A stretch of DNA of 64,000 bases from Sphingomonas sp. 8AM (GTDB lineage Bacteria; Pseudomonadota; Alphaproteobacteria; Sphingomonadales; Sphingomonadaceae): assembly GCF_902506455.1 (NCBI RefSeq), contig NZ_LR733844.1, forward strand, positions 3,436,759 through 3,500,758, in the 5' to 3' direction. This document shows, piece by piece, positions 23,888 to 37,328 of the stretch (position 1 is its first letter; each line of letters starts with the position of its first letter). Below the pieces are notes generated by a model. The model was given only the letters and a program-made list of their open reading frames with translations, searched no databases and was not told the origin of the DNA. Both the position numbers and the translations under genes were made by a program.

Positions 23888-26488
23888 TCAGATGAAGCCG
23901 AAGCCGCCGCCGGTGAACGCCAGATGGTCGGCGCTCACCCCCGAAACGAGGATCGAGTTGCCGCCGCCCAGATCGATCAGCGCTCCGCCATGCACGTTGC
24001 TGACGCCCGGCGCCGCGGTGAAGTGATAGGCGTCGAGATCGATCCGGTCGCCCTTGCCGAAATCGCCGATCACGTCCTTGCCCGAACCCGTCCCAAAGAC
24101 GAAGTGGTCCGCACCGCCGCCGCCATAGAGCGTGTCGTTGCCGGCGCCGCCGGTGATGACGTTGTCGCGCGCATTGCCGCGGATGACGTTGTCGAGCGCG
24201 TTGCCGGTCGCGCTGATCGCATTGCCGGTCAGCGTCAGATTCTCGACGTTGTTGCCCAGCGTATAGTCGATCGACGCGAGCACGGTGTCATTGCCGCCCA
24301 GACCGTTGGCGAAATACTCGATCACACGGTCGCCGATATTGTCGACGACGTAGGTGTCGTCGCCGATACCGCCCTCCATCGTGTCCGCGCCGGTGCCGCC
24401 GTCGAGGTAATCATTGCCTTCGTTCCCGGACAGGATGTCGTCACCCGCGCCGCCCAGCAACGTGTCGTCGCCGGCATAGCCCTTGAGCACGTCGTTGCCG
24501 TCCAGCCCCGACAGCGTGTCGTTGAAGTTGGTGCCATACAGCGCGTTGTCGAGCGCGTTGCCGGTCCCGATGCGCGCATTGTTGGTCAGGTAGAGCGCCT
24601 CGACATTGGCAGTCAGGGTATAGTTCACCAGCGCATAGACGGTGTCATAGCCGCTGCCCTTGCCCGCGCCCTCGATCACCATGTCGCCGACATTGTCGAC
24701 GATATAGGTGTCGTCGCCGGCATCGCCCTGCATCACGTCCGCGCCGCTGCCGCCATCGAGCCGGTCGTTGCCGTCGCCGCCATACAGCCAGTCGTTGCCC
24801 TGGTCGCCAAACAGCTGGTCGTCGCCGGCATTGCCCCAGATGTAATCGTCGCCGGCCATGCCGTGCAGGACGTCGTTGCCCGCGCTGCCGTTCAACCCGT
24901 TGGCCAGTGCATTGCCGGTGCCGACCCGCGCATTGCCGGTCAGATAGAGGTGCTCGACATTGGCGGCCAGCGTATAATCGATCGAGCTGTAGACGGTGTC
25001 GAGGCCGTCGTTGCCATATTCGCGCACTATGTCGCCGGCATCGTCGACGACATAGGTGTCGTTGCCCGGCCCGCCTTCCATGAAATCCGCGCCGGCGCCG
25101 CCGTCGAGATAATCGTTGCCCTCGTTGCCATGCAGCTTGTCGCTGCCGTTGCCGCCGAACAGCGCGTCGTCGCCGGCATAGCCGCGCAGCGTGTCGTCGC
25201 CGTCCAGGCCGCTCAGCACGTCGCCGGCCGCGGTGCCATAGATGCTGTTGTCGAGCGCGTTGCCCGTGCCCTTGGTGGCGCCGGTCACCAGATACAGGTT
25301 CTCGACATTGTCGCCCAGCGTGTAGTCGATCTTGGAATAGACGGTGTCGATCCCCTCGCCCGCGCGCTCGACGATCTTGTCGCCGGCATGGTCGACGATA
25401 TAGGTGTCGTTGCCGGTACCGCCGACCAGCGTGTCGGCGCCGGTGCCGCCGTCGAGCCGGTCGTTGCCCGCCCCGCCGTACAGCTTGTCATTGCCCGCGC
25501 CGCCGAACAGGTCGTTGTCCATCGCATTGCCGGTGATGACGTTATGGTCGGCGTTCCCCGAGCCGCGGATCGCGTTGCCGGTCAGCGTCAGGGCGATCTC
25601 GCCCGCCCGCAGGTAATCGTCCGTCGTCGACACGCGCGTCACCGCATCGCCCGGCTTCGCCAACTGGTCGATCATCGAGAGATATTCGGCCGCGGCCTGC
25701 TTGTACTGGCCCTTGCTCAGCTCGCCGGGGAAAGCAGCGTTGGAATCCCAGTAATTCTGGTAGACCATGTCGTGGTCGGCCATCCACTGCATGGCCAGCT
25801 TCACGAACTCGGGAGAGTCGGTGTTGATCCCCCATTCGGCGATCGCGGTTTCCTTGCCGTGCGCAGCGGCGAAGTCCTGCTGCCACTGCAGGCCATAGGG
25901 CTGCTTGACGAACCAGTCGAACGCCTTGATCGCGTCCTTGTCGTGCCACGCGGTGTTATAGTACATGTCGACACCGATCACGTCGACATACTTGTCACCG
26001 GGATAGGCTGCTTCGGGGTTCATGTCCCATACGTCAAGGCCTAAGCACCATTCGAAGACGAACTTGTCCGAGACCGAGCGTGCTGCATCGACGAACTTGC
26101 GGAACGCCGCGGCGTAATTCTCCGGCTCGCCGACCGCGGAAGACGAATTCCAGCCCTTGCCGTTGAATTCCCAGCCAAGCCGGACATAGATCTTGTCGTC
26201 ACCGGTCGAGGCCGCCGCGAGCTGTTTGGCCATCGCGAGGAAGTTGGCGTCGTACTTGCCCGCACCCGCGTCGCCCAGCTTGGCGCCGTACGGGATCAGC
26301 GGGATTGACCACATGATCGAGACGTCCTGATTGGCGAACATGTCGGCCTGCCACTGCACCGATGACAGCCAGTCCTTCCAGCCCGCTGTACCGCCATGCA
26401 ACTGGATCGCATCCAGGCGTCCGCCCGCCCAGGCCTGATCCTTCAAGTAATCGTCAACGCTGTACGCGTTGTATACCGATGACAACAT
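23888..26488 (-). CDS. GH26-like glycoside hydrolase with long RTX calcium-binding tail
   Basis: 866 residues from ATG 26488. Residues 1-280 form a TIM-barrel glycosidase like GH26 mannanases: acid/base Glu107 in RLGWEFNG and nucleophile Glu218 in AIAEWGIN, with YPGDKYVDVIGVDMYY between. Residues 305-866 hold four large units, each with nonapeptides (GGAGNDxLxGG), a NDTYxVD segment and a NVExLxLTGNA segment. There is no Sec signal; the C-terminal HFVFGTGSGKDVIGDFGKGD block is a type I secretion ending. It would be secreted and act on a mannose-type or self-made polysaccharide. No type I exporter is in the window. Confidence 0.85.
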   Translation of the reverse strand: MLSSVYNAYSVDDYLKDQAWAGGRLDAIQLHGGTAGWKDWLSSVQWQADMFANQDVSIMWSIPLIPYGAKLGDAGAGKYDANFLAMAKQLAAASTGDDKIYVRLGWEFNGKGWNSSSAVGEPENYAAAFRKFVDAARSVSDKFVFEWCLGLDVWDMNPEAAYPGDKYVDVIGVDMYYNTAWHDKDAIKAFDWFVKQPYGLQWQQDFAAAHGKETAIAEWGINTDSPEFVKLAMQWMADHDMVYQNYWDSNAAFPGELSKGQYKQAAAEYLSMIDQLAKPGDAVTRVSTTDDYLRAGEIALTLTGNAIRGSGNADHNVITGNAMDNDLFGGAGNDKLYGGAGNDRLDGGTGADTLVGGTGNDTYIVDHAGDKIVERAGEGIDTVYSKIDYTLGDNVENLYLVTGATKGTGNALDNSIYGTAAGDVLSGLDGDDTLRGYAGDDALFGGNGSDKLHGNEGNDYLDGGAGADFMEGGPGNDTYVVDDAGDIVREYGNDGLDTVYSSIDYTLAANVEHLYLTGNARVGTGNALANGLNGSAGNDVLHGMAGDDYIWGNAGDDQLFGDQGNDWLYGGDGNDRLDGGSGADVMQGDAGDDTYIVDNVGDMVIEGAGKGSGYDTVYALVNYTLTANVEALYLTNNARIGTGNALDNALYGTNFNDTLSGLDGNDVLKGYAGDDTLLGGAGDDILSGNEGNDYLDGGTGADTMEGGIGDDTYVVDNIGDRVIEYFANGLGGNDTVLASIDYTLGNNVENLTLTGNAISATGNALDNVIRGNARDNVITGGAGNDTLYGGGGADHFVFGTGSGKDVIGDFGKGDRIDLDAYHFTAAPGVSNVHGGALIDLGGGNSILVSGVSADHLAFTGGGFGFI

Positions 26489-26860
26489 GTTGAATACTTC
26501 CCGCCCATGCCTGATATCCCCCGATATCAAGCACGCCCCACGATAACCTTGAGAAGTGAGGTTGATGACGAGTTAAGCATCTGGACCAGCGCCATGACAC
26601 GTCCCTCCCTGGCGCTGCCGCCGGGCGCCGGGGCGCCGGCCAACGCGCCGCGCCACGATCGCGCGGCGGTCCGCGCGCGACCTTGACCCCGTCGACCAGA
26701 CGGCTGACGCGCAGTCACGGCGGCGGCGCTTCACTATTCCTTGCATGATCTGCCGGTTCGCGGGCATGACGGGTGCACGGCACCATCGATGCAACCGGTC
26801 GCGACGCGCGTACCGATCCAGCTTGGTCGGCGGCGCGCAACGAGGACCAGGGAAGCAGCG
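26489..26860. other. Divergent intergenic region between RTX hydrolase and acyltransferase
   Basis: About 370 bases without a supported gene. It must hold the promoters of both divergent genes, but no clear -35/-10 pair was identified. The only clear structure is the perfect palindrome at 26512-26529. Confidence 0.6.
26512..26529. promoter_or_regulatory. Perfect 7-4-7 palindrome before the RTX hydrolase gene
   Basis: TGATATC, four C, GATATCA. It begins 24 bases upstream of the RTX gene ATG, in the untranslated leader or promoter, and looks like an operator for a dimeric repressor. The GATATC half also occurs in the mesX upstream region. Confidence 0.45.
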
Positions 26861-28039
26861 ATGAACGGAACCGCAGCGTCGATGCACGACGATGGCGTGC
26901 CGAGGGACAAGGTCAAAGCGTCGCAGACGTTCGAGGGCGTCCAGCTCCTGCGCGGCTTCGCGGCGATGATGGTGGTGTTTCACCACATGTGCTGGGTCGT
27001 CACCACCTATCACCCCGGCCAATCCGCCATCGCGACGTTCCGGCGCCTCGCCGAGGTCGGCGCCGGCGGCGTGGACGTGTTCTTTTGCATCAGCGGCCTC
27101 GTGATCGCGCATGCCGCCCGCAATCTGTCGGCGGGGGCGGGCAGCGCGCGCACCTTCGCATGGCGGCGACTGCTGCGGGTGCTGCCGCCCTACTGGATTT
27201 TCACAGGCCTGTTGTTGTTGCTGTGGGTGACGGGGATCGGACTGAAGGGGCTGAACGTCACCCCCGGTCTCGTCGTCGCGTCCTTCCTGCTGATCCCCTG
27301 GCCGAAAACGACCGCGGCGGGCGCGATGAGCTATCACCCGATCCTCGATGTCGGCTGGACGCTGACGTTCGAGATGTACTTTTATGCGATCTGCACGCTT
27401 GTCATCGCGCTGGCGGGTGGACGGCGCATCTGGCCGTGGACGATCGCGGGGCTGGGTGTCGTCGCAACACTCAGCCTCCTGACGGCGGGATCTGACGGCG
27501 TTGCCTCGGCAACCCTTGCCTCGCCGCTGCTGTGCGAATTCATCGCCGGCGTGCTGCTGGCCCGCTTCGTTGCCGGTCGAGTCGCTCCACGTGCAGGCCG
27601 CGTCCTGATCGTGCTCGGCGTCGCCGGGTTCGTCGCGTCGATCTTCGTTCGCGATCCGATGGCGTGGCGCGTGCTGTGCTGGGGCATTCCGGGTGCCTTG
27701 CTGGTTGCGGGCGCGGTGCTGATCCCGGTCCGCCTCGACACGCGCGTATCGCGGCTCTTCGGCTTTCTCGGCACTGCCTCCTATACCATCTATCTCGTCC
27801 ATCCCTTCTTCACATTGATCGCAGGGACCTTGCTGAAGCGGGGAACGATGACGCAAATTCCTCCTGATTTATTGCTGATCGTGTTGACCATCGTTGCTGT
27901 GGCCGGCTCGGCGATAAGCTGGTTCTTCGTGGAAGGGCCGCTGATCCGGTTGCTCAAGCCCCGTTCGCGCACCGCGACGCTGGCGAAGCGGTCGCTCGGC
28001 GCATCAACCGCACCCGTCACCCCCGACGCACCTCGTTGA
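26861..28039 (+). CDS. Acyltransferase 3 family membrane protein
   Basis: 392 residues from ATG 26861 (AGGGAAG upstream). The family signature is clear: FEGVQLLRGFAAMMVVFHHM with the catalytic His, VDVFFCISGLVIAHAA, RRLLRVLPPYWIF and, late, YTIYLVHPFFTLIAG. About ten membrane helices follow. Such enzymes add acetyl, succinyl or other acyl groups to exported sugars, as in exopolysaccharides. It lies next to three glycosyltransferases on the same strand, so modification of their product is likely. Confidence 0.88.
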   Translation: MNGTAASMHDDGVPRDKVKASQTFEGVQLLRGFAAMMVVFHHMCWVVTTYHPGQSAIATFRRLAEVGAGGVDVFFCISGLVIAHAARNLSAGAGSARTFAWRRLLRVLPPYWIFTGLLLLLWVTGIGLKGLNVTPGLVVASFLLIPWPKTTAAGAMSYHPILDVGWTLTFEMYFYAICTLVIALAGGRRIWPWTIAGLGVVATLSLLTAGSDGVASATLASPLLCEFIAGVLLARFVAGRVAPRAGRVLIVLGVAGFVASIFVRDPMAWRVLCWGIPGALLVAGAVLIPVRLDTRVSRLFGFLGTASYTIYLVHPFFTLIAGTLLKRGTMTQIPPDLLLIVLTIVAVAGSAISWFFVEGPLIRLLKPRSRTATLAKRSLGASTAPVTPDAPR

Positions 28040-28233
28040 GAACCCTGTCGATCGTTACGCGCTTGCGCGCGGCAGAAGCACGCGGCTAGAAGGCGCCGCG
28101 TGCGAGGCTGCCGCCGGAACGAGCGGCCGTGTTCATGATACGGCAGGGAGTTTGAGCTGGTGCAACGGGTCGTGCCCAAGCGTGGAAGGTCGTCGCAGCG
28201 TTGCGACGGATGCCACGCCGCGGCGGTGAGCGT

Positions 28234-29382
28234 ATGATAACGACGGACAGTCCCCTGCGCATCTGTCTCGTGATCGAGGCGGGCGGCGGCGGCGCGAGCC
28301 GCCATGTGCTCGACCTCGCCGGCGCGTTCCGGGCGCGCGGCCACCATGTCCATCTGATCTATTCGGCGGTGCGCGCCGAGGCGCGGCACCTCGCCGAGAT
28401 CGCGGCGCTGCCTATCACCGCCGAGCCGCTGGAGATGCACCGCTCGCTCGGGCTGCACGATTTAGCCTCGGCGCGCGCGCTGGGGGTCGCGGTGCGCCGC
28501 GCCGGGCCGTTCGACATCGTCCACGGCCATAGCTCGAAGGCCGGCGCGCTGGTCCGGCTCGCCGACGTCGGCGGCGCGAAGCGCGTCTATACGCCGCACG
28601 CCTTCCGCGGACTCGATCCCGGCGCGTCGCTGCCGGCGCGGGTCTTGTTCAACGGCGCGGAGATCGCGCTCGGCCTGACGCGCACCGACGCGCTGATCGC
28701 GGTGTCCAGCGAGGAGCTGGCGTTTGCGCGCAAGCTGCATATCGCCGATGGCCGCTGCCACCTGATCCGCAACGGCGTCATCAACATTCCGGACGTCACC
28801 CGCGCACAGGCGCGCGCCACGCTCGGCCTGCCCGACGATGCGCCGGTGATCGGCTTCGTCGGTCGCCTCTCCTATCAGAAGGCGCCGGAGCGCTTCGTCG
28901 AGGCGATGCGCCGCGCGATGGCGCAGGTGCCGACGCTGCGCGCGGTGCTCCTCGGCGACGGCGAATGCGCCGATGCGGTCGAGCAGGACCTCGCCGCGTC
29001 CGGCATGGCGGATCACTTCATCTGGAAGCGCTCCGCGAAGGCGCAGGATTATCTGCCCGCCTTCGACGCGGTGATGATGACCAGCCGCTACGAGGGCCTG
29101 TCCTACGTCCTGCTCGAAAGCCTCGCCGCGCATGTCCCGATCGTCACCACCGAGGTGGCGGGCGCGCAGGACGTGATCGGCGACACCGGCTGCGGCGTGA
29201 TCGTCGCCAACGACGAAACGGTGGTCGACCGGCTGGTCGAGGCCGCGACCCTGATCGGCACCGATGCGGCGGCGCGCGCCGCCATGGCCGCTGCCGCCGC
29301 GCGGCGCAGCAACGAGGTGAACGGAATGCGCATGATCGACGAGACCGAGCGGCTCTACCGCCAGCTGGTCGGCCAGCCTTGA
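28234..29382 (+). CDS. Glycosyltransferase, GT4 family (first of three)
   Basis: 382 residues from ATG 28234 (GGTGAG upstream). GT-B fold: N-terminal domain with EAGGGGASRHVLDLA (glycine loop) and DIVHGHSSKAGAL, C-terminal domain with VIGFVGRLSYQKAPE and the EX7E region SRYEGLSYVLLESLA. Retaining GT4 enzymes transfer sugars from nucleotide donors. The next gene starts inside its stop codon (TGATG). Together with the acyltransferase this suggests one step in building a lipid-linked surface oligosaccharide. Confidence 0.87.
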   Translation: MITTDSPLRICLVIEAGGGGASRHVLDLAGAFRARGHHVHLIYSAVRAEARHLAEIAALPITAEPLEMHRSLGLHDLASARALGVAVRRAGPFDIVHGHSSKAGALVRLADVGGAKRVYTPHAFRGLDPGASLPARVLFNGAEIALGLTRTDALIAVSSEELAFARKLHIADGRCHLIRNGVINIPDVTRAQARATLGLPDDAPVIGFVGRLSYQKAPERFVEAMRRAMAQVPTLRAVLLGDGECADAVEQDLAASGMADHFIWKRSAKAQDYLPAFDAVMMTSRYEGLSYVLLESLAAHVPIVTTEVAGAQDVIGDTGCGVIVANDETVVDRLVEAATLIGTDAAARAAMAAAAARRSNEVNGMRMIDETERLYRQLVGQP

Positions 29383-30464
29383 TGCAGACCGTCTTCATCA
29401 ACGGGCGTTTCCTCACCCAGCCGATCAGCGGCGTGCAGCGTTATGCGCAAGAGATCGTCACCGCGCTCGACGCGCTGGCCGGCGATGGCGCGCTCCCGGC
29501 GCGCTACGTGCTGCTCACCCCGCCCGGCGCGCGCACGCTGCCGCTGCGGCATATCGAAACGCAGACGATCGGCAAGCGCGCCGGCCATTATTGGGATCAG
29601 GTCGATTACGCGCGCGCCGCCAGCCGCGGCACCGCTCTGTGCCTCGCGATGACCGGACCGGTCGCGCTGCGCCGGCAGGTGGTGGTGATCCACGACGCCG
29701 CGGTGCAGCGCCATCCCGAGCATTTCAGCAAACCCTATGTCTTTGCGCACAGCTGGCTCGACCGGCTGCTCGCGCGCCGCGCGGTGGTCGCGACCGTGTC
29801 CGAATTCTCGCGGCGCGAACTCGCCGACGTGCTGCCGGTCGCGGCGAAGGACATCGTCGTCGCCCCCAACGGTGCCGAGCATCTGTCGATCACGCCCGAT
29901 GCCGGTGTGGTCGAGCGGTTGGGGCTGACCAAGGGCGGCTATTTCCTCACGCTCGGCAATCTCACCCGCAACAAGAACCTCGCGGTCGCGCTGCGTGCGC
30001 TGGCGCGGCTCCAGCCGGGCAGCGCGAAGCTGGTCGCGGTCGGGCGGATGGACCGCTCGGTGTTCGGCTCGGCCGGGCTGCCCGAGCCGGGTGCCGACGT
30101 GCTGCTCCCCGGCCGGCTCGACGATGCCGAGGTCGCCGGGCTGATGCAGGGCGCGCGCGCGCTGATCTTCCCGAGCATCTACGAAGGCTTCGGCATCCCG
30201 CCGCTCGAGGCGTTCGTCAACGAATGTCCGGTGCTCGCCAGCACCGCACCGGCGGTGCAGGAAGTGTGCGGCGACGCCGCCGATTATTTTGAGCCGCATG
30301 ACGATGCAACGCTCGCGCGGCTGATGCAGATGCTGCTCGACGATCACGACGGCGAGGTCCGCCGCGAGCGGCTGGCGAAGGGCCGGCAGCGCGTCGCGCG
30401 CTACACGTGGCGCGGTTCGGCGCAGATCCTCGCCGACGCCTGTGCGAAGGTCGCCGCGCGATGA
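29382..30464 (+). CDS. Glycosyltransferase, GT4 family (second of three)
   Basis: 360 residues, MQTVFINGRFLTQPISGVQRYAQEI. The start resembles mannosyl- or rhamnosyltransferases of O-antigen clusters; YFLTLGNLTRNKNLAVAL opens the C-terminal domain and FPSIYEGFGIPPLEAF is the EX7E donor motif. Translation is coupled on both sides (TGATG before, ATGA after). The donor sugar cannot be assigned from sequence alone. Confidence 0.87.
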   Translation: MQTVFINGRFLTQPISGVQRYAQEIVTALDALAGDGALPARYVLLTPPGARTLPLRHIETQTIGKRAGHYWDQVDYARAASRGTALCLAMTGPVALRRQVVVIHDAAVQRHPEHFSKPYVFAHSWLDRLLARRAVVATVSEFSRRELADVLPVAAKDIVVAPNGAEHLSITPDAGVVERLGLTKGGYFLTLGNLTRNKNLAVALRALARLQPGSAKLVAVGRMDRSVFGSAGLPEPGADVLLPGRLDDAEVAGLMQGARALIFPSIYEGFGIPPLEAFVNECPVLASTAPAVQEVCGDAADYFEPHDDATLARLMQMLLDDHDGEVRRERLAKGRQRVARYTWRGSAQILADACAKVAAR

Positions 30465-31666
30465 AGGTGCTGATCGTCAACGTCCTCTATCCGCCGCACA
30501 AGATCGGCGGCGCGGAGAAATCGGTGTCGCTGCTCGCCGAGGCACTGGTCCGCGCCGGCGACGAGGTGGTGGTCGCGACGCTCGACGACATCGCCGCGCC
30601 CGTTACCGAGGTGAAGAACGGCGTGACGCTCCGTCGCCTGCCGATCGACAATGTCTACTGGCCCTACGATCCCGACGCGCCCGCGCAGCCGAAGCTGAAG
30701 CGGCTGCAATGGCACGCGCGCAACCGCTGGAACCGCGCGGCCGCGCGCCGGATGGGGAAGCTGCTTGACGAGGTTCGCCCCGACGTCGTCCATTGCAACG
30801 TCATCACCGGGTTCAGCCCGGCGATCTGGCGCGAGATCAAGCAGCGCAAGCTGCCGCTCGTCCAGACGCTGCGCGATTACGGCGTGATGTGCACGCGCTC
30901 GGCACTGTTCAAGAACGGCGCGAACTGCACGACGCGCTGCCTCGAATGCCGCGTGCTCACCGCGCCGGGCAAAACCGAGTCCGCGCGCGTCGACCAGCTC
31001 GTCTCGAACAGCGATTACGTCATCCGCCGCCACCATGCCGAGGGCTATTTCCCGGGCGTGCCGGCACGGCGCATCTTCAACATCGTCCCGCTCGACGAAC
31101 AGCCGCGCGACACCAAGGCACCCGACGCGCCATTCGTGTTCGGCTTCATCGGCCGCATCGAGGCCGAAAAGGGAATCGACGTGGTGCTGGAGGCAACCAC
31201 CCGCGTCTCCCGCGCCGACTGGCGGCTGCGCATCGCCGGGGTCGGTGTGCCCGAATACGTCGCCGAACTGAAGGCGCGCTATCCCGATCCACGCATCGAG
31301 TGGCTCGGCTTCTCGCAGGCGGGCGACTTCTACCGCGCGATCGATACCGTGCTGATCGCCTCGGTCTGGCCCGAGCCGTTGCCGCGCACGCTGATCGAGG
31401 CGCTGTCCTACGGCCTGTCGGCGATCTGCGCCGAGGCGGGCGGCATTCCCGAGATCGCCGACCTTGCCGCCCACGCGATCACTTACGAGCCCACCGATGT
31501 GGAGGCGCTGGCTGCCGCGATGGACACCGCGCTTGGCGATGCCGCGGCGTGGCGAACGGGCGGGCTCAGCGACCCGCAAGCGCTCGGCTGGTTCGCGGAG
31601 GACAAGATCGTCGCGGAGAATCGCGCTGCCTATTCCGACGCGATCGCGGCGACGGCGGCACGCTGA
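30461..31666 (+). CDS. Glycosyltransferase, GT4 family (third of three)
   Basis: 401 residues, MKVLIVNVLYPPHKIGGAEKS with the GGAE acceptor loop of GT4 enzymes. A Cys-rich insert (MCTRSALFKNGANC, then CLECRVLTAPG) sits after PLVQTLRDYG, as in several polysaccharide GT4 proteins that start with a Cys cluster after the first domain. FIGRIEAEKGIDVVLEA and ASVWPEPLPRTLIEALSYG mark the donor domain. It overlaps the previous gene by four bases and ends the run of glycosyltransferases. Confidence 0.87.
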   Translation: MKVLIVNVLYPPHKIGGAEKSVSLLAEALVRAGDEVVVATLDDIAAPVTEVKNGVTLRRLPIDNVYWPYDPDAPAQPKLKRLQWHARNRWNRAAARRMGKLLDEVRPDVVHCNVITGFSPAIWREIKQRKLPLVQTLRDYGVMCTRSALFKNGANCTTRCLECRVLTAPGKTESARVDQLVSNSDYVIRRHHAEGYFPGVPARRIFNIVPLDEQPRDTKAPDAPFVFGFIGRIEAEKGIDVVLEATTRVSRADWRLRIAGVGVPEYVAELKARYPDPRIEWLGFSQAGDFYRAIDTVLIASVWPEPLPRTLIEALSYGLSAICAEAGGIPEIADLAAHAITYEPTDVEALAAAMDTALGDAAAWRTGGLSDPQALGWFAEDKIVAENRAAYSDAIAATAAR

Positions 31667-31697
31667 GCTGTCCTTGAGGCGCTGAAACGGCTGGTGA

Positions 31698-34070
<2,373 letters not shown>

Positions 34071-34440
34071 GAGATCGGCTAGCAAGCCGTTGAAGAATTG
34101 GGAGGGATCGGGCTGCGCCATTCGGCTGCGTCCCGGTCCCTTCCTCCTTGTACCGGCCGAACAGCCCTTCGGGTCGCCCCGTGGCTGGACAGTCGGGGTC
34201 GCCGGCGTGCCCCCCACGCCGGCGGCCGAACTTGCGAGGCGGGGCATCATATTTCGTCATTGCGAGCGTAGCGAAGCAATCCAGGGCGTCCTGATCCGGC
34301 CCTGGATTGCTTCGCTACGCTCGCAATGACGTACTCTTCGTCACCCCGGCGACGGCCGGCCCCAGTTGGGAAGGCCGAAGAAACGGAGCGCGGCGCACGT
34401 CACCAGCGTGCCCCAACCGGCCCGCCGCCCGAAGAGCGCC
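34071..34440. other. Repeat-bearing intergenic region after katG
   Basis: 370 bases without a supported gene. It contains the 75-base palindrome at 34256-34330 and, beside it, remnants of other sphingomonad repeats (GGTCGCCGGCGTGCCCCCCA region and CACCCCGGCGACGGCCGG at about 34341-34358). No clear katG terminator with a T tract is seen. Confidence 0.7.
34256..34330 (+). repeat. 75-base palindromic repeat, copy 2
   Basis: Same length and orientation as copy 1; spacer GGGCGTCCTGATCCGGCCC. The arm triplet is GTA paired with TAC. Confidence 0.93.
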
Positions 34441-34647
34441 CTACTTCTTCCCGTCATCCTTGCGCGAGTTCGCGAACAGCACCGCCGCGGCGACCGCCGC
34501 CGAACCGATCCCGACGCCCAGCCACGTCTTCCCCGGCTGCCAGCGGCCCTTGCGCTGATGCGCGGCGGCGCGCGGCGCGCCGGCTTCTTCATGCGCCTTG
34601 GCGGCCGCGGCGGCTGCCAGGATCTCGTTGGGTTGCTCGTCGCTCAC
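34441..34647 (-). CDS. Small single-helix membrane protein
   Basis: 68 residues from GTG 34647, chosen because AAGGAGAG sits just upstream; it begins one base after the tgt stop. A charged, Ala-rich N-terminal half (DEQPNEILAAAAAAKAHEE) precedes one membrane helix (about TWLGVGIGSAAVAAAVLFA) and a short basic end. Family and role are unknown; the position directly after tgt suggests co-transcription. Confidence 0.72.
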   Translation of the reverse strand: MSDEQPNEILAAAAAAKAHEEAGAPRAAAHQRKGRWQPGKTWLGVGIGSAAVAAAVLFANSRKDDGKK

Positions 34648-34648
34648 G

Positions 34649-36327
<1,679 letters not shown>

Positions 36328-36381
36328 TACCGCTCCGTGGCAGAAGCCTGCGCGGATCGCCAGCGTCTTCGGGCCGCGCCG

Positions 36382-37170
36382 TCACCCCTCCATCGCGGAC
36401 TTCGTATCCTCCAGCGCGAGATCGACCAGAGTCCGCATCGCCGCGGTCGCGCCTGCCACGTCGCCCGCCGCGATCATATCGTGGACGCGCACATGGTCGG
36501 GGATCGGGTTGCGCGGCAGCGCCCGTGCGCGCTGCTTGTATTGCGTCGTCCAGTGGATCGCCGCGCCGATGCTCGCGCTCAGCACCATCAGCGCGTCGTT
36601 GCGCGTCGCACGCAGCACCGCATTGTGGAAATCCTTGTCCGCCGCGCGCCCCGCCTCGGTTGCCAGCGTATGCCGTCGCATCGCCGCCAGCGCGTCCTTC
36701 ATCGCCTTCAGATCAGCCTTGTCGCGCCGCTGCGCCGCCAGCCCCGCCGCCGCCGGCTCGACGATCGCGCGCAGCTCGAACAGCGCGCGAACGAACTGCA
36801 CATCCGGCGCCCCCGCGAACGCCCAGGCGAGCACATCAGGGTCGAGCAGATTCCAGCGTTCGCGCGGCAGCACACGCGTCCCCGCCTTGGGCCGACTCTC
36901 GACCAGCCCCTTGGCCGCGAGCACCTGCATCGCCTCGCGATACGCACTGCGCGACACGTCGAGCGCCTCGGAGAAGGCGACCTCGCCGGACAGCGTATCG
37001 CCCGGTTGGTATTCACCCGAAACGATCGCCGTGCCCAGCTTGTGCGCGATCGCGCCATGCAGCCGCCGCCCGGTGCCGCGCACCGAGGCGCGCGCCGCGC
37101 TGACCGCGATATCATCCGCCGCCGGCGCGTCGCCCTCCTGCTGCGGCACGCCGCTTTCCCGATCCGCCAT
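36382..37170 (-). CDS. GntR-family transcriptional regulator, FCD type, for the arabinan locus
   Basis: 262 residues from ATG 37170 (AAAGGAGCGGTG upstream). N-terminal winged helix: LGTAIVSGEYQPGDTLSGEVAFSEALDVSRSAYREAMQVLAAKGLV. The C-terminal FCD helical domain (LFELRAIVEPAAAGLAA, DKDFHNAVLRATRND, HDMIAAGDVAGA) usually binds a sugar acid or similar ligand with a metal. It is divergent from the GH51 gene, 158 bases away, so it probably controls the arabinan genes and itself. Confidence 0.9.
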   Translation of the reverse strand: MADRESGVPQQEGDAPAADDIAVSAARASVRGTGRRLHGAIAHKLGTAIVSGEYQPGDTLSGEVAFSEALDVSRSAYREAMQVLAAKGLVESRPKAGTRVLPRERWNLLDPDVLAWAFAGAPDVQFVRALFELRAIVEPAAAGLAAQRRDKADLKAMKDALAAMRRHTLATEAGRAADKDFHNAVLRATRNDALMVLSASIGAAIHWTTQYKQRARALPRNPIPDHVRVHDMIAAGDVAGATAAMRTLVDLALEDTKSAMEG

Positions 37171-37328
37171 CACCGCTCCTTTGTGACCTGCTTTATTGTG
37201 CCGTGGCAAGCGCGCCGCGCCGGGCAAATGGTCGTTGCAATGCTCGATACCGAAACCTAATGTCCGAGTAATGAGCAAAAACAGCGAGGTGGGCAATGCC
37301 CCCGCCACGCTTCTTTCGGGAGGATAGG

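Noticed and set aside
23888..25600. Direct DNA repeats that could suggest a CRISPR or satellite array
   Set aside because: The periodicity is protein-coded RTX nonapeptides with varied codons, not identical repeats with unique spacers.
23924..26044. 706-codon frame on the plus strand opposite the RTX hydrolase
   Set aside because: It mirrors the periodic RTX code (repeated VVARIAADDVV-type units) and has no ribosome site or recognisable domain.
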